Assembly (NCBI RefSeq): GCF_000172155.1
Contig: NZ_ABIZ01000001.1
Location: forward strand, 2,046,001-2,110,000
DNA from: Verrucomicrobium spinosum DSM 4136 = JCM 18804
GTDB lineage: Bacteria > Verrucomicrobiota > Verrucomicrobiia > Verrucomicrobiales > Verrucomicrobiaceae
Direction: 5' to 3'
DNA: 64,000 nt
In this document: positions 42,112-51,228 of the stretch, piece by piece
Layout: every line of letters starts with the position of its first letter
How positions within the stretch are numbered: the first letter of the stretch is position 1
Program-made: the position numbers and the translations under genes
Notes under the pieces: generated by a model
What the model was told of the DNA's origin: nothing
What the model saw: the letters and a program-made list of their open reading frames with translations, nothing else
Database searches by the model: none

Positions 42112-43941
42112 TCAGTCGGGGGGATTGGCGGCGTCGTTGTCCTGACGACTTTTTGGGGCAAGATGCAGGAGGATGTTCTTCATGAGTTCCCGATCACGAA
42201 CCAGTGTGTCCAGGATTTCGCCGTGGTAGTTGCTGACACGTGCCTTGACCTCCCCGAGGTCGTGAAGCGTGGCGGAGTGGATTTTGCTCTGGATTTGGAC
42301 GAGTCGCTCAAGGGTTTGTAGATAGGCTTCCACCTGGGGAGGCACCTTGCTGGGAGACAGGGCTTTTCTTTGCTGGCGGGCCGCTTTTTCCAGGCCTTTG
42401 GCCTCCTTGATGAACTGGTAGGCTTTTTCCCGCCCGCTCTTTCTGGACGCCGAGGCGGAGTCAGACGCATGCGTGCCCTCAGCGCCTGACGGATCAGGAC
42501 TTGAGGGGGCTTCAAGAGGGTGGGGCTTTTTTGCTCGAACCGGAGATGAAATGACCTGGGTCATCAGTTCAAGCAGGCGGGCGGCGACCGCATCGATGCC
42601 ATGGCGGTTGCGGATGGTCGCCTGGCCGAGGAGCCCCTTTTTGAGAGCCAGATCCGGATTGGCATACACCTCCTTCATGGCTGCGGCCGCGGTCGGGATG
42701 TCGGCTTCCGCCCAGATATGATTGGGGGGATACGGGAGAGCACCGGCCCCCACTGCGACGATTTGATAAGGGATCAGCCACGAGTTCTCAGGGGTCATGA
42801 ACTCCAGATTGCCGGAATATCCGGTGGCGATGCAGGGCTTGCCCAGGGACATGCACTCCATCAAGGTGAGCCCCAGGCCCTCGGAACGATGGAGGGAGAC
42901 ATAGCAGTTGGCCCGCGCCATGAGGGAATTGCGCTGGACTGGAGTCATCCAGCCGTCCAGAAAAAGTATGTCCGGCCGATGGCGATATCGGGTGGTTAGT
43001 TCCAGCCATTCCAGCTCATGGTGCGATTGGCCCGCGATGCTCTTGATCACACAGAGGGGGCCGTCGGGGGAGGGGGAGGGAAACGCACGAATGAAAGACT
43101 CGCAGACCGCATGGGGGTTCTTGCGCCGCGTGACGCTGCGGAAGTCAAAGCTGAAGAGAAAGACAAACCGGTCATTCTGGAGGGGCGCTGGTAGTTCCAG
43201 GGAATCTGGAACTGCGAGCGGCTTCATCAGATGGGGGAACTTGCGCACCGGCACCGGAGCGGTACGGGACAGGTTGTCGGCGATGAACTGGCTGGTGACC
43301 CAGACTTCATCGACCCACTGGTATCCATCGAGATGAGCCTTGGGGGGCTCCTGCTCTGTCTCCCAGTACCACACACCGACGATGCGGCGGTTTTGGAGCC
43401 AACTGCCGGGGAGGCTCTCCCCAATGATGTTGTAGGCATCTCCGTTCCATGAAATGATGCTGAGAGGGGCGCGTGGCGGGGCGGAATGGCCTTCGGGCAA
43501 AGCAAATCTCTTCGACAGCGGCATCCTGCCGGGAGAGAGAGGCAGGTCCAGCACCTCATAAGGGATCTGCATGTGGCGGACGGCTTCGACCATCTCCCTT
43601 CCACACTCGCAGAGGGCTGTCTGTCCGGCATAGTCTCCCATGAGATGCACCCCCAGGTCAGCCAGCAGAGGGTGAAGCGGGGATACGGTGGCTGGCTGCA
43701 TGGGGGTCGTCGGATGGTGCCCAGGAAGAAAACCTGAACGAGGACCAAGCATGGCCAGTGGTCGCCCGGCGTCAAGAGCGGGGCCTGAAGGGGTGATGGT
43801 CGGAGGTGACTGGGGATCCAACCGTCTGCGGCGTCCGGAGACGGGCGACTGAGCGGGGCTGGGAACCCCCGCCTCCTTTACTGATGGGAGGTCGTCAGGG
43901 GTGAGTTCGTGGGCTGGGTGCGTGCGGTCTTGCCCCAGCAT
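42112..43941 (-). CDS. Family 4 glycosyltransferase with C-terminal coiled coil
   Basis: 609 residues in the longest frame. The GT-B glycosyltransferase part spans about residues 90-470: IISWNGDAYNIIG, RIVGVWYWETEQ, FVFLFSFDFRSVTRRKNP, and the nucleotide-sugar block NCYVSLHRSEGLGLTLMECMSLGKPCIATGYSGN. Residues about 500-590 are a charged coiled coil. The start is uncertain: 43941 has GGGG six bases upstream but lies in the tandem-repeat array; 43752 and 43701 are internal ATGs with poorer ribosome-binding sites, and conservation begins near residue 90. It probably adds a sugar to a surface polysaccharide. Confidence 0.78.
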   Translation of the reverse strand: MLGQDRTHPAHELTPDDLPSVKEAGVPSPAQSPVSGRRRRLDPQSPPTITPSGPALDAGRPLAMLGPRSGFLPGHHPTTPMQPATVSPLHPLLADLGVHLMGDYAGQTALCECGREMVEAVRHMQIPYEVLDLPLSPGRMPLSKRFALPEGHSAPPRAPLSIISWNGDAYNIIGESLPGSWLQNRRIVGVWYWETEQEPPKAHLDGYQWVDEVWVTSQFIADNLSRTAPVPVRKFPHLMKPLAVPDSLELPAPLQNDRFVFLFSFDFRSVTRRKNPHAVCESFIRAFPSPSPDGPLCVIKSIAGQSHHELEWLELTTRYRHRPDILFLDGWMTPVQRNSLMARANCYVSLHRSEGLGLTLMECMSLGKPCIATGYSGNLEFMTPENSWLIPYQIVAVGAGALPYPPNHIWAEADIPTAAAAMKEVYANPDLALKKGLLGQATIRNRHGIDAVAARLLELMTQVISSPVRAKKPHPLEAPSSPDPSGAEGTHASDSASASRKSGREKAYQFIKEAKGLEKAARQQRKALSPSKVPPQVEAYLQTLERLVQIQSKIHSATLHDLGEVKARVSNYHGEILDTLVRDRELMKNILLHLAPKSRQDNDAANPPD

Positions 43942-44497
43942 GTTCGACCCCAGGTAAAGGAGGCGGGATCTCCGGTCCCGCGGGGGAGCGGAGGGGGTAG
44001 GTGGGCTGAGTTGATTGAGAATTTGGCTGTCTGCTGCGTCAGGAGACGGGCGACTGAGCGGGGCTGGGAACCGCCGCCTCCTTTGTGGAGGGGGCGGTCG
44101 TCAGGGGTGAGTTCGTGGGCTGGGTGCGTGCGGTCTTGCCCCAGCATGTTCGTCCCCAGGTAAAGGAGGCGGGATCTCCGGTCCCGCGGGGGAGCGGAGG
44201 GGGTAGGTGGGCTGAGGTGATTGAGAATTTGGCTGTCTGCTGCGTCAGGAGACGGGCGACTGAGCGGGGCTGGGAACCGCCGCCTCCTTTGTGGAGGGGG
44301 CGGTCGTCAGGGGTGAGTTCGTGGGCTGGGTGCGTGCGGTCTTGCCCCAGCACGTTCGACCCCAGGTAAAGGAGGCGGGATCTCCGGTCCCGCGGGGGGA
44401 GCGGAGGGCGTAGGTGGGTTGAGGTGATTGAGAATTTGGCTGTCTGCGGCGTCAGGAGACGGGCGACTAAGCGGGCCTTCGAACCCCCGCCTCCTTT
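43824..44497. repeat. Tandem array of about 207-bp units (three full, one partial)
   Basis: The marker ACGGGCGACT starts at 43841, 44045, 44252 and 44459, giving units of 204, 207 and 207 bases plus a partial fourth. Units are nearly identical. Each contains a REP-like hairpin preceded by GGAG (GCGGGA-TCTCCGG-TCCCGC) and, inverted, CCGCCTCCTTT. Unit lengths are multiples of 3, and each unit holds a copy of the ATG (GTG in the last) that begins the glycosyltransferase open frame. The array fills the gap between the VCBS and glycosyltransferase genes. Confidence 0.88.
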
Positions 44498-44512
44498 GTT
44501 GAGCAGTTGCCA

Positions 44513-45694
44513 CTACGGCGTCTCGTTCCAATAGATCTTGACGTTCTTGGTCCGACGTCCAGCGGCGATGATGTCGGGCTTTTTGTCGCCATCGAGATCG
44601 GCCACGGCGAGGTCTTCGCAAGCCATCTGGTTGTCGTCGATGCTGTAGTCCTTCCACGCTGACCCAGTTGCGTCTGGTACCCACATCTTGATGCCCACGC
44701 GGGCCAGTTTGTTGGCATTGGCGCGCCAGCCGGCGACGATCTGGTTGCGGCCCAGACCGAGGAGGTCGGCACAGGCGAGGGCATGGCCGTCGTCGAGGGT
44801 GGTGGTGAGGGCGGTGCGCACGGGTGCGGCATCGCCAGTAGCGGGGACGCTGTAAACGGCTAGGTCTGTGCCGTGCATAGGTTCAATCGATGCCACAAAG
44901 GTGGACGTCCCCAGCTTGCCTTCCCGCACTTCGCCGGCTCCTTTGAGCGGCCCGCCAGCCTCGTGCTTCACCCGGTGCACCTTCTTCCAGTCAGTGTCGG
45001 AGGGGGTGAGCCATTCAATCCCCTCCTTGCCGCCCAGTCGCAGGCGCTCGAAAGGCTCACCGGGATACTGCACCACATCGAAGTTGTGGGTCATGTGCAG
45101 GTCTCCGGACACAAGCTCGGTCTTCCATTCGGCTTTGGGATCGGCGGGCTTCTGATAGGCCAGGACCTTCACGCCCTCGCCTTCACCATTCTTGTTGCCG
45201 CGTCCGTGAAGCGGCACCACCAGCAGGTCATAGCGATCAGGGCTGCGTTTCACCCACTTCATGCGATGGGTGGTGGGTTCATGAGTCAATTTTACCGGCT
45301 CCCACTTCTGGGTGCGGTCGGCCGGAGGAATGAGGTAAAACACGGCCCCGCTGTTGACGGTGTCGGAAGGGTTCCACTCTGCGCCCACGGCGATCTCGCA
45401 TTTGCCATCGCCATCGATGTCCCGGGCGGCGATGCAGACGTTGTCTTTGGCGGTCAGGTTCTCGGCAATGACATGCTTTTTCCAGGAGGGATTTTCGTAC
45501 CAGACGAAGGCGGTTTTGTCTGCCAGCAGGATGTCAGGCTTGCCATCGCCCTGCACATCCGCAATGGCGAGGCCGTAGCCGATCTGGATCTGGTTGTCGA
45601 TCTCCTGGGCTTTGAACACCGGAGTCTTGTCCTGTGCAAAGGTGGAAAGACAGGAGGTGCCGAGGAGGAGGGCGAGCGTGGAAAGTGCGTTCAT
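44513..45694 (-). CDS. Secreted FG-GAP/VCBS-repeat protein
   Basis: 393 residues with a signal peptide (MNALSTLALLLGTSCLSTFAQ). Repeated calcium-binding-like motifs of the beta-propeller type are visible: IADVQGDGKPDILLAD, ARDIDGDGKCEIAVGA, and VADLDGDKKPDIIAAG. These are integrin-like FG-GAP/VCBS repeats forming a seven-bladed propeller at the cell surface or outside the cell. The function is unknown. ATG 45694 gives the signal peptide, and the frame runs open to 45802. It is divergent from the neighbouring esterase gene. Confidence 0.8.
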   Translation of the reverse strand: MNALSTLALLLGTSCLSTFAQDKTPVFKAQEIDNQIQIGYGLAIADVQGDGKPDILLADKTAFVWYENPSWKKHVIAENLTAKDNVCIAARDIDGDGKCEIAVGAEWNPSDTVNSGAVFYLIPPADRTQKWEPVKLTHEPTTHRMKWVKRSPDRYDLLVVPLHGRGNKNGEGEGVKVLAYQKPADPKAEWKTELVSGDLHMTHNFDVVQYPGEPFERLRLGGKEGIEWLTPSDTDWKKVHRVKHEAGGPLKGAGEVREGKLGTSTFVASIEPMHGTDLAVYSVPATGDAAPVRTALTTTLDDGHALACADLLGLGRNQIVAGWRANANKLARVGIKMWVPDATGSAWKDYSIDDNQMACEDLAVADLDGDKKPDIIAAGRRTKNVKIYWNETP

Positions 45695-45781
45695 GAGGAG
45701 GCCGGGCAAGGGTTGCCTAAGAGCGTGGAAGCTGACGTAACGGGTCATGCTGCAAAAACCTGTCGGGCATCGCGTAATTGA

Positions 45782-46927
45782 ATGGTGAAACGAGTTCCCC
45801 ATCTAGCAATCAAGACAGGTGTGATGGTCGCGGCAGTCGGAGTACTGCTGGGCCGGACTTCAGCAAAGGCGGCAGACGATCTTCCCAAAGAGCTGGCCCC
45901 GTACTTCACCCCACCGGCTGAGTACGCCGACAAAGTGACGCCGGGCCCCCACCTGGTGGATCTGGGTTCTGGCAAGACCCCGCAATCCAAGGAAGACTGG
46001 GCCATCCGCCGCAGTGAGATCCTTAAGACCTGGCAGGGCTTCATGGGGGAGTGGCCGCCGGTGCTGGAGGACCCGAAGCTGGAGATCCTGGAGACGACCC
46101 GGCGCGAGGACTTCACCCAGCACCGCATCCGCCTGGAGATTGCTCCTGGCCAGACGGGGGAGGGTTATCTCCTCATCCCTGATGGCAAGGGGCCTTTCCC
46201 CGCCGTGTACGTCCCATTTTATGATCCGGAAACCAGCATCGGTCTGGGGAAGATGCCCCTGCGGGACTTTGCGTATCAGCTCACGAAGCGGGGATTTGTG
46301 AGCCTGAGCATGGGGGCGCCCGGGGGCGACGCCCGCAAGCCGGTGTTGTCCGACGGCGCGAAATGCCAGCCGCTCTCCTATCTCGGCTATCTGTCTGCCA
46401 ATGCCTGGCAGGCCCTGGCGGACCGCCCGGAGGTGGATCGCAAGCGCATTGGCGTGATGGGGCACTCCTACGGCGGCAAGTGGGCCATGTTTGGCTCCTG
46501 CCTGTGGGAGAAGTTTGCCTGTGCCGTGTGGTCGGATCCCGGGATCGTGTTTGATGAGGCCCGCCCGAGCATCAACTACTGGGAGCCCTGGTACCTGGGC
46601 TATGAGCCAGGCTATACGCGCGAGCGGGGCCTGATCACCGCGCAAAGTCCCCGGACGGGGCCTTACAAGCAGATCATGGAGCAGGGCCGCAGCTTGAGCG
46701 AGTTTCAGATGCTGATGGCCCCCCGGCCCTTTTTGGTTTCCGGTGGCTCAGAGGACTTTGCTGCACGATGGCTGGATCTGAACCGGGTTCGTGAAGCTTA
46801 CACGGTGCTGAAGGTGCCGGTGCTGGCAGGCATGCACAACCGGCCTCTGCATGGACCCACGGAGGAATCCAACGCTCTTGCGTACCGGTTTATGGAGTGG
46901 GCGCTCAAGGAGCGGCCCATTGAGTAA
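45782..46927 (+). CDS. Secreted alpha/beta hydrolase (acetylxylan/glucuronyl-esterase type)
   Basis: 381 residues with a hydrophobic N-terminus (AIKTGVMVAAVGVLLGRTSAKA). The catalytic elements are GVMGHSYGGKWAMFG (Ser), SGGSEDFAARW (Asp) and GMHNRPLHGPTEES (His). The N-terminal segment LPKELAPYFTPPAEYADKV and the insertion around SINYWEPWYLGYE match secreted carbohydrate esterases of the CE15/acetylxylan type. Substrate inferred as plant or algal polysaccharide esters. The next gene is convergent, with a shared hairpin between them. Confidence 0.8.
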   Translation: MVKRVPHLAIKTGVMVAAVGVLLGRTSAKAADDLPKELAPYFTPPAEYADKVTPGPHLVDLGSGKTPQSKEDWAIRRSEILKTWQGFMGEWPPVLEDPKLEILETTRREDFTQHRIRLEIAPGQTGEGYLLIPDGKGPFPAVYVPFYDPETSIGLGKMPLRDFAYQLTKRGFVSLSMGAPGGDARKPVLSDGAKCQPLSYLGYLSANAWQALADRPEVDRKRIGVMGHSYGGKWAMFGSCLWEKFACAVWSDPGIVFDEARPSINYWEPWYLGYEPGYTRERGLITAQSPRTGPYKQIMEQGRSLSEFQMLMAPRPFLVSGGSEDFAARWLDLNRVREAYTVLKVPVLAGMHNRPLHGPTEESNALAYRFMEWALKERPIE

Positions 46928-46942
46928 AGGGGGCACAAAAAG

Positions 46943-46971
46943 GCCCGTAACCCCAATGCGGGGTTACGGGC
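46943..46971. terminator. Bidirectional terminator between esterase and DedA genes
   Basis: 12-bp stem GCCCGTAACCCC / GGGGTTACGGGC with a five-base loop. On the minus strand it is followed by CTTTTTGTG, and on the plus strand by TCTTGAA. It lies between the convergent genes ending at 46927 and 46999. Confidence 0.8.
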
Positions 46972-46998
46972 TCTTGAAGGGCTCAACGAACCGGCAAA

Positions 46999-47691
46999 TC
47001 AGGCAGCCGGTTCGGCATCATTGGCAGCCGCCGCAGTGGTGGCTGCTTCTTTGCGGGCCTTCCACCACTCAAAGGCGATGGGCAGCAGGGAGACGACGAT
47101 GATCAGAATGATGGTGGCCTCGAAGTTCTTCTTGATGATCGGGATCGTGCCCAGGAAGTAACCCGCGAGGGTGAGGCTAACCACCCAGATGATCGCGCCC
47201 AGAATGTTAAAGTAGGCAAAGGAGCTGTACTTCATGCGGCCGATGCCAGCGACGAAGGGGGCGAAGGTGCGAACGATGGGGACAAAGCGTGCCAGGATGA
47301 TGGCCTTGCCGCCGTGTTTGTCATAGAATTGCTGGGCCTTGATGAGGTAGTCCTTGCGGAGCAGACGGCCGCTCTCCCGGCTGAAGACGGCGGGGCCGAG
47401 TCTTCGCCCGATGGCGTAGTTCACGGCGTCTCCCAAGACACCAGCCACAATCATGAGCGGGATCACGTACTCAAGCCGCAGGCTGTTCGTGAAGGCATCA
47501 TTGGCTGCCACGGCTCCCACGGCGAAGAGGAGGGAGTCACCCGGCAGGAACGGGGTCACCACCAGACCGGTCTCGCAGAAGATGATGAGGAACAGAAGGC
47601 CGTAGATCCAAATGCCGTGCTGGCTGATGAAATCCGGGAGGCTTTCATCCAGGTGCATGACGAAGTGCAGGAACTGCTTGAGTAACTCCAT
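46999..47691 (-). CDS. DedA-family inner-membrane protein
   Basis: 230 residues. The DedA/SNARE-associated fold shows in ETGLVVTPFLPGDSLLFAVGA, GDAVNYAIGRRLGPAVFSRE, and FVPIVRTFAPFVAGIGRM with re-entrant helices and the conserved RFxPxxR. DedA proteins transport or flip membrane lipids such as undecaprenyl phosphate and affect membrane potential and resistance to peptides. The C-terminus has an Ala-rich stretch. Closest in look to YqjA/YghB-type members. Confidence 0.88.
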   Translation of the reverse strand: MELLKQFLHFVMHLDESLPDFISQHGIWIYGLLFLIIFCETGLVVTPFLPGDSLLFAVGAVAANDAFTNSLRLEYVIPLMIVAGVLGDAVNYAIGRRLGPAVFSRESGRLLRKDYLIKAQQFYDKHGGKAIILARFVPIVRTFAPFVAGIGRMKYSSFAYFNILGAIIWVVSLTLAGYFLGTIPIIKKNFEATIILIIVVSLLPIAFEWWKARKEAATTAAAANDAEPAA

Positions 47692-47760
47692 AGGCGAAGA
47701 GCCTACACCACCCCCAGCGGGCGGGGAAACGAAAAAGGCCTCTTTTGCGTGACGGGCCTG

Positions 47761-48369
47761 TCACGCCGGGGTGCCCGGCCAGGCCCGCAGTTCCGCCTCC
47801 AGAGCGGCATGCCGGTCGTGGTGGTAGTGATGGCTGACGAATCCGAGGCGCTGTCCCGTCGCGATATTGTCCTCCAGATCATCGATATAGAACGTGCGGG
47901 CGGGATCGAGTCCGTACGCAGCCACCGCCTGCTGGAAGATCGCGTCGTGGGGCTTCATGCACCGCGCTTCATGGGAGTAGATCCCCCCTGCGAAGTGCCG
48001 GAATACAGGGAATTTGGCAAAGAGCCACTCCTTGTGCAGACCGCTGGTGTTGGAGAGGAGGTACAGAGGTACCTGCCCGGACAGTTCCTCCACGAGAGCG
48101 ATCATGGGGGCGTTTTCCGTAAAGATGTCTCCCCAGGCCGTGACAAATTCCTCCCGAGTGCCATGAAAGCCGATAAGGCGGGTGCTCTCGCGGATGAAGT
48201 CGTCATCGCTGATTCGGCCTGACTCCAGATCATCCTTGAACGGCCGGAGCCGGGCGAGCACTTCGGCTTCAGTGGCATCGCTCAGTTCTGCGAATCGGCG
48301 TGCGGCAGGGGTGAAATCAAAATGGACCAGCACATTGCCGATGTCGAAGAGCAGGGCGGAGTCGGGCAT
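47761..48369 (-). CDS. HAD-superfamily hydrolase
   Basis: 202 residues. Motifs: LLFDIGNVLVHF (nucleophile Asp), YLLSNTSGLHKEWL (motif II), the Lys in CMKPHDAIF, and FYIDDLEDNIATG (motif IV acids). A helical cap of type C1 lies between motifs I and II, as in phosphoglycolate phosphatase-like and haloacid dehalogenase enzymes. It dephosphorylates a small molecule. The start at MPDSALLFDIGNV (48369) lies 9 bases beyond the end of the preceding glycosyltransferase gene, giving a compact pair. The open frame to 48543 overlaps that gene and is not used. Confidence 0.82.
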   Translation of the reverse strand: MPDSALLFDIGNVLVHFDFTPAARRFAELSDATEAEVLARLRPFKDDLESGRISDDDFIRESTRLIGFHGTREEFVTAWGDIFTENAPMIALVEELSGQVPLYLLSNTSGLHKEWLFAKFPVFRHFAGGIYSHEARCMKPHDAIFQQAVAAYGLDPARTFYIDDLEDNIATGQRLGFVSHHYHHDRHAALEAELRAWPGTPA

Positions 48370-48377
48370 GGCTTGGG

Positions 48378-49475
48378 TCACGGAGCGTGGGCGATCACCC
48401 AAGAGGCGATTTTCAAGGCGGCATCCGGCTCGCTGAGCGCCTTCATGTTGGCCTTCATCCGCCGTGCTTCCGAGCGATTGTTGGCCAGGAGCCGGGCGGC
48501 TTCTTTGCCAGTCTGTTCCGGGGTGGTGGTGGTCACGCCACACTCGTGTTTGGTCAGCAGCTCGGCGTTGCCTTCCTCCTGGCCGGGTACGACGTAGTCG
48601 ATGATGGCCGGGCAGGTGGCGGCGAGGGACTCGTGCAGGATGGCCCCGCCTGCCTTGCAGATGACGAAGTCATGAGTCTGCAGGAGCCGGGGGATGCGGT
48701 TGGTCCAGCCAATGATCTCCACGGAGCCATCTGGGACGGAGTCCACAAACTGGGTCACCACGTGATAGAGCCGGGAGGCGTGTTTGCCGACCGGCAGGGT
48801 CAGCTTGGTGCCGGCGAGCAGCAGCGGGCGCAGGGAGGTCAGCGTGCGCTGCACGTGCTTCAGCCCCGTGGAGGGCAGGTAGAGGATCTTCCCATGGGGA
48901 GAGGCGCACTCTTCAGGCGTGGGCTGGTCCAGGAAGTCGAGGCTCACGGGAAAGCCTGCCACATGAATCTCATCCGCCGCCCGGCAAAGCCGGAGGGCGC
49001 TCTGCCGGGAGTCTTCATCCGCGACGAAATAGGCGTCACTGGGGGCGATGAACCAGATGGGGTGGATGCTGATTGAGTCCGTGATGACCGTGTAGATCGG
49101 CGGAGTGGAGATCCCGGTGGCCTGAATCTGCTTGAGCAGTTTTGGATAGATCGGGTAGGTGCAAACGATCGCGCGGGGGCGGTGCTTTTTCAGCAGACCC
49201 GCCAGCGCTTTGCGGAGGCCGGCGAGAATGTCGGGGCTCCCGTCAAAGCTCACTTTTGCAGAGCGACCGTAGATCCAGGCCCACACAGAGGGGGCACGGG
49301 TGATGAGCATCTGGTAGTTCTCCTTCATCACGGGAGAGAGAACTGGATGCGCGATGTCGAACAAATCCACCACCAGGGCCTCTTCATGGGGCGCAAGACG
49401 GCGCAAACCGCCCGCCACGTTGCGTGCCGCTGTGTTGTGTCCGTCGCCGAAGCCTGCCGTAAGGATAAGTATCAC
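48378..49475 (-). CDS. MGDG-synthase-like glycosyltransferase (family 28)
   Basis: 365 residues. The N-terminus has ILILTAGFGDGHNTAARNVA, characteristic of the MGDG synthase family (PF06925), and the C-terminal GT28 half has FVICKAGGAILHESLAATCPAIIDYVVPGQEEGN. These enzymes transfer a sugar from UDP or GDP to diacylglycerol, making glycolipids at the inner membrane. Homologues exist in bacteria as UgtP or MGDG synthases. It is closely paired with the HAD hydrolase gene. Acceptor not certain. Confidence 0.8.
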   Translation of the reverse strand: MILILTAGFGDGHNTAARNVAGGLRRLAPHEEALVVDLFDIAHPVLSPVMKENYQMLITRAPSVWAWIYGRSAKVSFDGSPDILAGLRKALAGLLKKHRPRAIVCTYPIYPKLLKQIQATGISTPPIYTVITDSISIHPIWFIAPSDAYFVADEDSRQSALRLCRAADEIHVAGFPVSLDFLDQPTPEECASPHGKILYLPSTGLKHVQRTLTSLRPLLLAGTKLTLPVGKHASRLYHVVTQFVDSVPDGSVEIIGWTNRIPRLLQTHDFVICKAGGAILHESLAATCPAIIDYVVPGQEEGNAELLTKHECGVTTTTPEQTGKEAARLLANNRSEARRMKANMKALSEPDAALKIASWVIAHAP

Positions 49476-49595
49476 GTGAGAGAGCCGATCTAGTAGCCGT
49501 CATGCAGACAAGCGCGAACAGAAAATCACATTTCTGTCACGCGCGATGTTTTTGTCCATTTCAGCCCCTCCAGGCGGGGGCTGACAGGGTGGGAA

Positions 49596-50069
49596 TCAGT
49601 CTTCAGTGAGGTCGTCGTCCCCTTTGTGAATCTCATCCAGCGGGAGCCGTCCGTTGAGGGTGTCATCGATCACTTCGCGGAACACCACGTGAATGTCGTC
49701 ATGCTTGCGGGAGAGGCGTTTTCCCTTAAGCCGCGCAATGGAAGGGAGCGCCACGACGGCTCGAAGAAGCTTCTTCACATCGTACTCCGTGCGCTGCACC
49801 TCGCGGCCGGTCGGGTAGATGTCCACCCCGATTTTCTCCAGAATTTCCAGGCCCTGCCCGGTGATGTGGAAGTCATCCATTGCCTCGGCCTTGGAGATGT
49901 GGGTGTTGTCGGGGATGCTGCTTTCGATCCAGGTGAGCCATTCTTCCACCGCCTTCAGCCAGCGATCAAATTCCGCCACTTTCCCGGGCAGATCGGGATG
50001 GCGTTCGAAGGCTCGTCGATAGCCGCGTTTGGAGGTGTTGTCCGGGGAGGTGGAGGAGGGGTTCATCAA
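49596..50069 (-). CDS. Uncharacterised helical protein
   Basis: 157 residues, no signal peptide or membrane segment. Mostly helical: FDRWLKAVEEWLTWIESSIP then SKAEAMDDFHITGQGLEILEK and DVKKLLRAVVALPSIARLKG, with an acidic C-terminus (IHKGDDDLTED). I do not recognise a domain. ATG 50069 or 50066 may start it. It stands alone after the MGDG-like gene with a 120-base gap. Confidence 0.55.
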   Translation of the reverse strand: MMNPSSTSPDNTSKRGYRRAFERHPDLPGKVAEFDRWLKAVEEWLTWIESSIPDNTHISKAEAMDDFHITGQGLEILEKIGVDIYPTGREVQRTEYDVKKLLRAVVALPSIARLKGKRLSRKHDDIHVVFREVIDDTLNGRLPLDEIHKGDDDLTED

Positions 50070-50296
50070 AAGGGCGGCTCGTTGTTTCGAGGGTGGAATA
50101 ATTATGAGAATGGCGTTTTGGTCAATGTGATACCGGATGATGCTTCACCCAATGGTGGTGCAAAAAGCAGGAAGAGGGCCGGGTGCAGGGCGAGGGTGAA
50201 AGAAAAACTCCCGCTGTCACAAGAGTTTTTTTCTCCACATGCAGAGCGTGGTGACCTGCGTTCGCAGGAGAGAACCCTCCATCCACCCGTTATCCC

Positions 50297-51145
50297 ATGA
50301 AACCCTTATCGCTGTTGTCCCTGATGTTCTCGAACCGAAGCAAGTCCCTGTGGCGGGGGCTCCTGGCCCTGGTGCTCGCGGCCGCGGGGAGCCAGTGTGC
50401 TTCACCGGTATCTTCCTCATCCGATGGTACCTTGGGAGGGAGCGCGCGTACAGCCTCCACCCCGGCAGAAATGCGGCGTCCCGGGCTGGGTACCGGCTTT
50501 GGAGAGGCGCGCTGGTCTGAGGTGGACAGCACGACTTTTCGCCGATCCAGCTCCACCCCTGATGCGACCACGAAGGTTTTCTACAACGACCGGCAGGGAG
50601 TGCAGGCGGCGGCGGGGTATGGCGGTGACAAGTTCAATGACTACAAGCAGGTGGCCGGCGGCTTGGTTTCCTTTGGTTTGAAAAGTGAGGGTGGGTGGCT
50701 ACGTGGGGTGGAGAGCGGTGGAGAGGTGTATGTGATGGGTGAGCCCGGGGACCGCTATGACATCCTGCTGAGAAACGAGTCCCACCGCCGGATCGAGGTG
50801 GTGGTGTCGGTGGATGGGCTGGACGTCCTGGATGGCCGGCCCGCATCCGTGCAGAAGCGTGGCTATGTGATCCCGGCACAAGGCTCCGTCCGCATCGAAG
50901 GCTGGCGTACCTCCATGAACCAAGTGGCGGCCTTCCGGTTTGCCAATGTGCGGAACTCCTATGCGGCGCTGAAACACGGGAACACGAAAAACGTGGGGGT
51001 GATCGGCGTGGCGGTGTTCACGGAAGATCATCCTCGTGCGGTGGTTGTGGAACCTTCACCTGGTCTCTGGAGAACGGGCGATGTGCAGCGCCGACGCGAT
51101 GCGAATCCCTTCCCAGCGAGCAGTCGTTGGGCGACGCCTCCCTGA
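50297..51145 (+). CDS. Secreted or lipoprotein with a conserved beta domain
   Basis: 282 residues. The N-terminus is hydrophobic with a possible lipobox (LVLAAAGSQCASP). The C-terminal half carries a conserved pattern: GDRYDILLRNESHRRIEVVV, SVDGLDVLDGRPAS, and RIEGWRTSMNQVAAFRFANV. This beta-sandwich family is widespread in bacterial envelope proteins but has no established function that I know. The first half is Ser/Thr/Gly-rich and probably unstructured. ATG 50297 is used; a later Met (SLMFSNRS) is possible. Confidence 0.65.
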   Translation: MKPLSLLSLMFSNRSKSLWRGLLALVLAAAGSQCASPVSSSSDGTLGGSARTASTPAEMRRPGLGTGFGEARWSEVDSTTFRRSSSTPDATTKVFYNDRQGVQAAAGYGGDKFNDYKQVAGGLVSFGLKSEGGWLRGVESGGEVYVMGEPGDRYDILLRNESHRRIEVVVSVDGLDVLDGRPASVQKRGYVIPAQGSVRIEGWRTSMNQVAAFRFANVRNSYAALKHGNTKNVGVIGVAVFTEDHPRAVVVEPSPGLWRTGDVQRRRDANPFPASSRWATPP

Positions 51146-51228
51146 TCCTGGCTCTGCTGCTGACCATGAGGGCCAAGAATCACCCGCTTGGCCTTGCAAG
51201 TTCCTGGTCTGGGTCTTGAGTTCCCGTT

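Noticed and set aside
44039-44353. Open frames within the 207-bp repeats
   Set aside because: They arise from the repeat unit itself and lack conserved content; treated as repeats, not genes.
43824-44497. CRISPR array
   Set aside because: Units are about 207 bp and near-identical throughout, with no unique spacers and no cas genes nearby.
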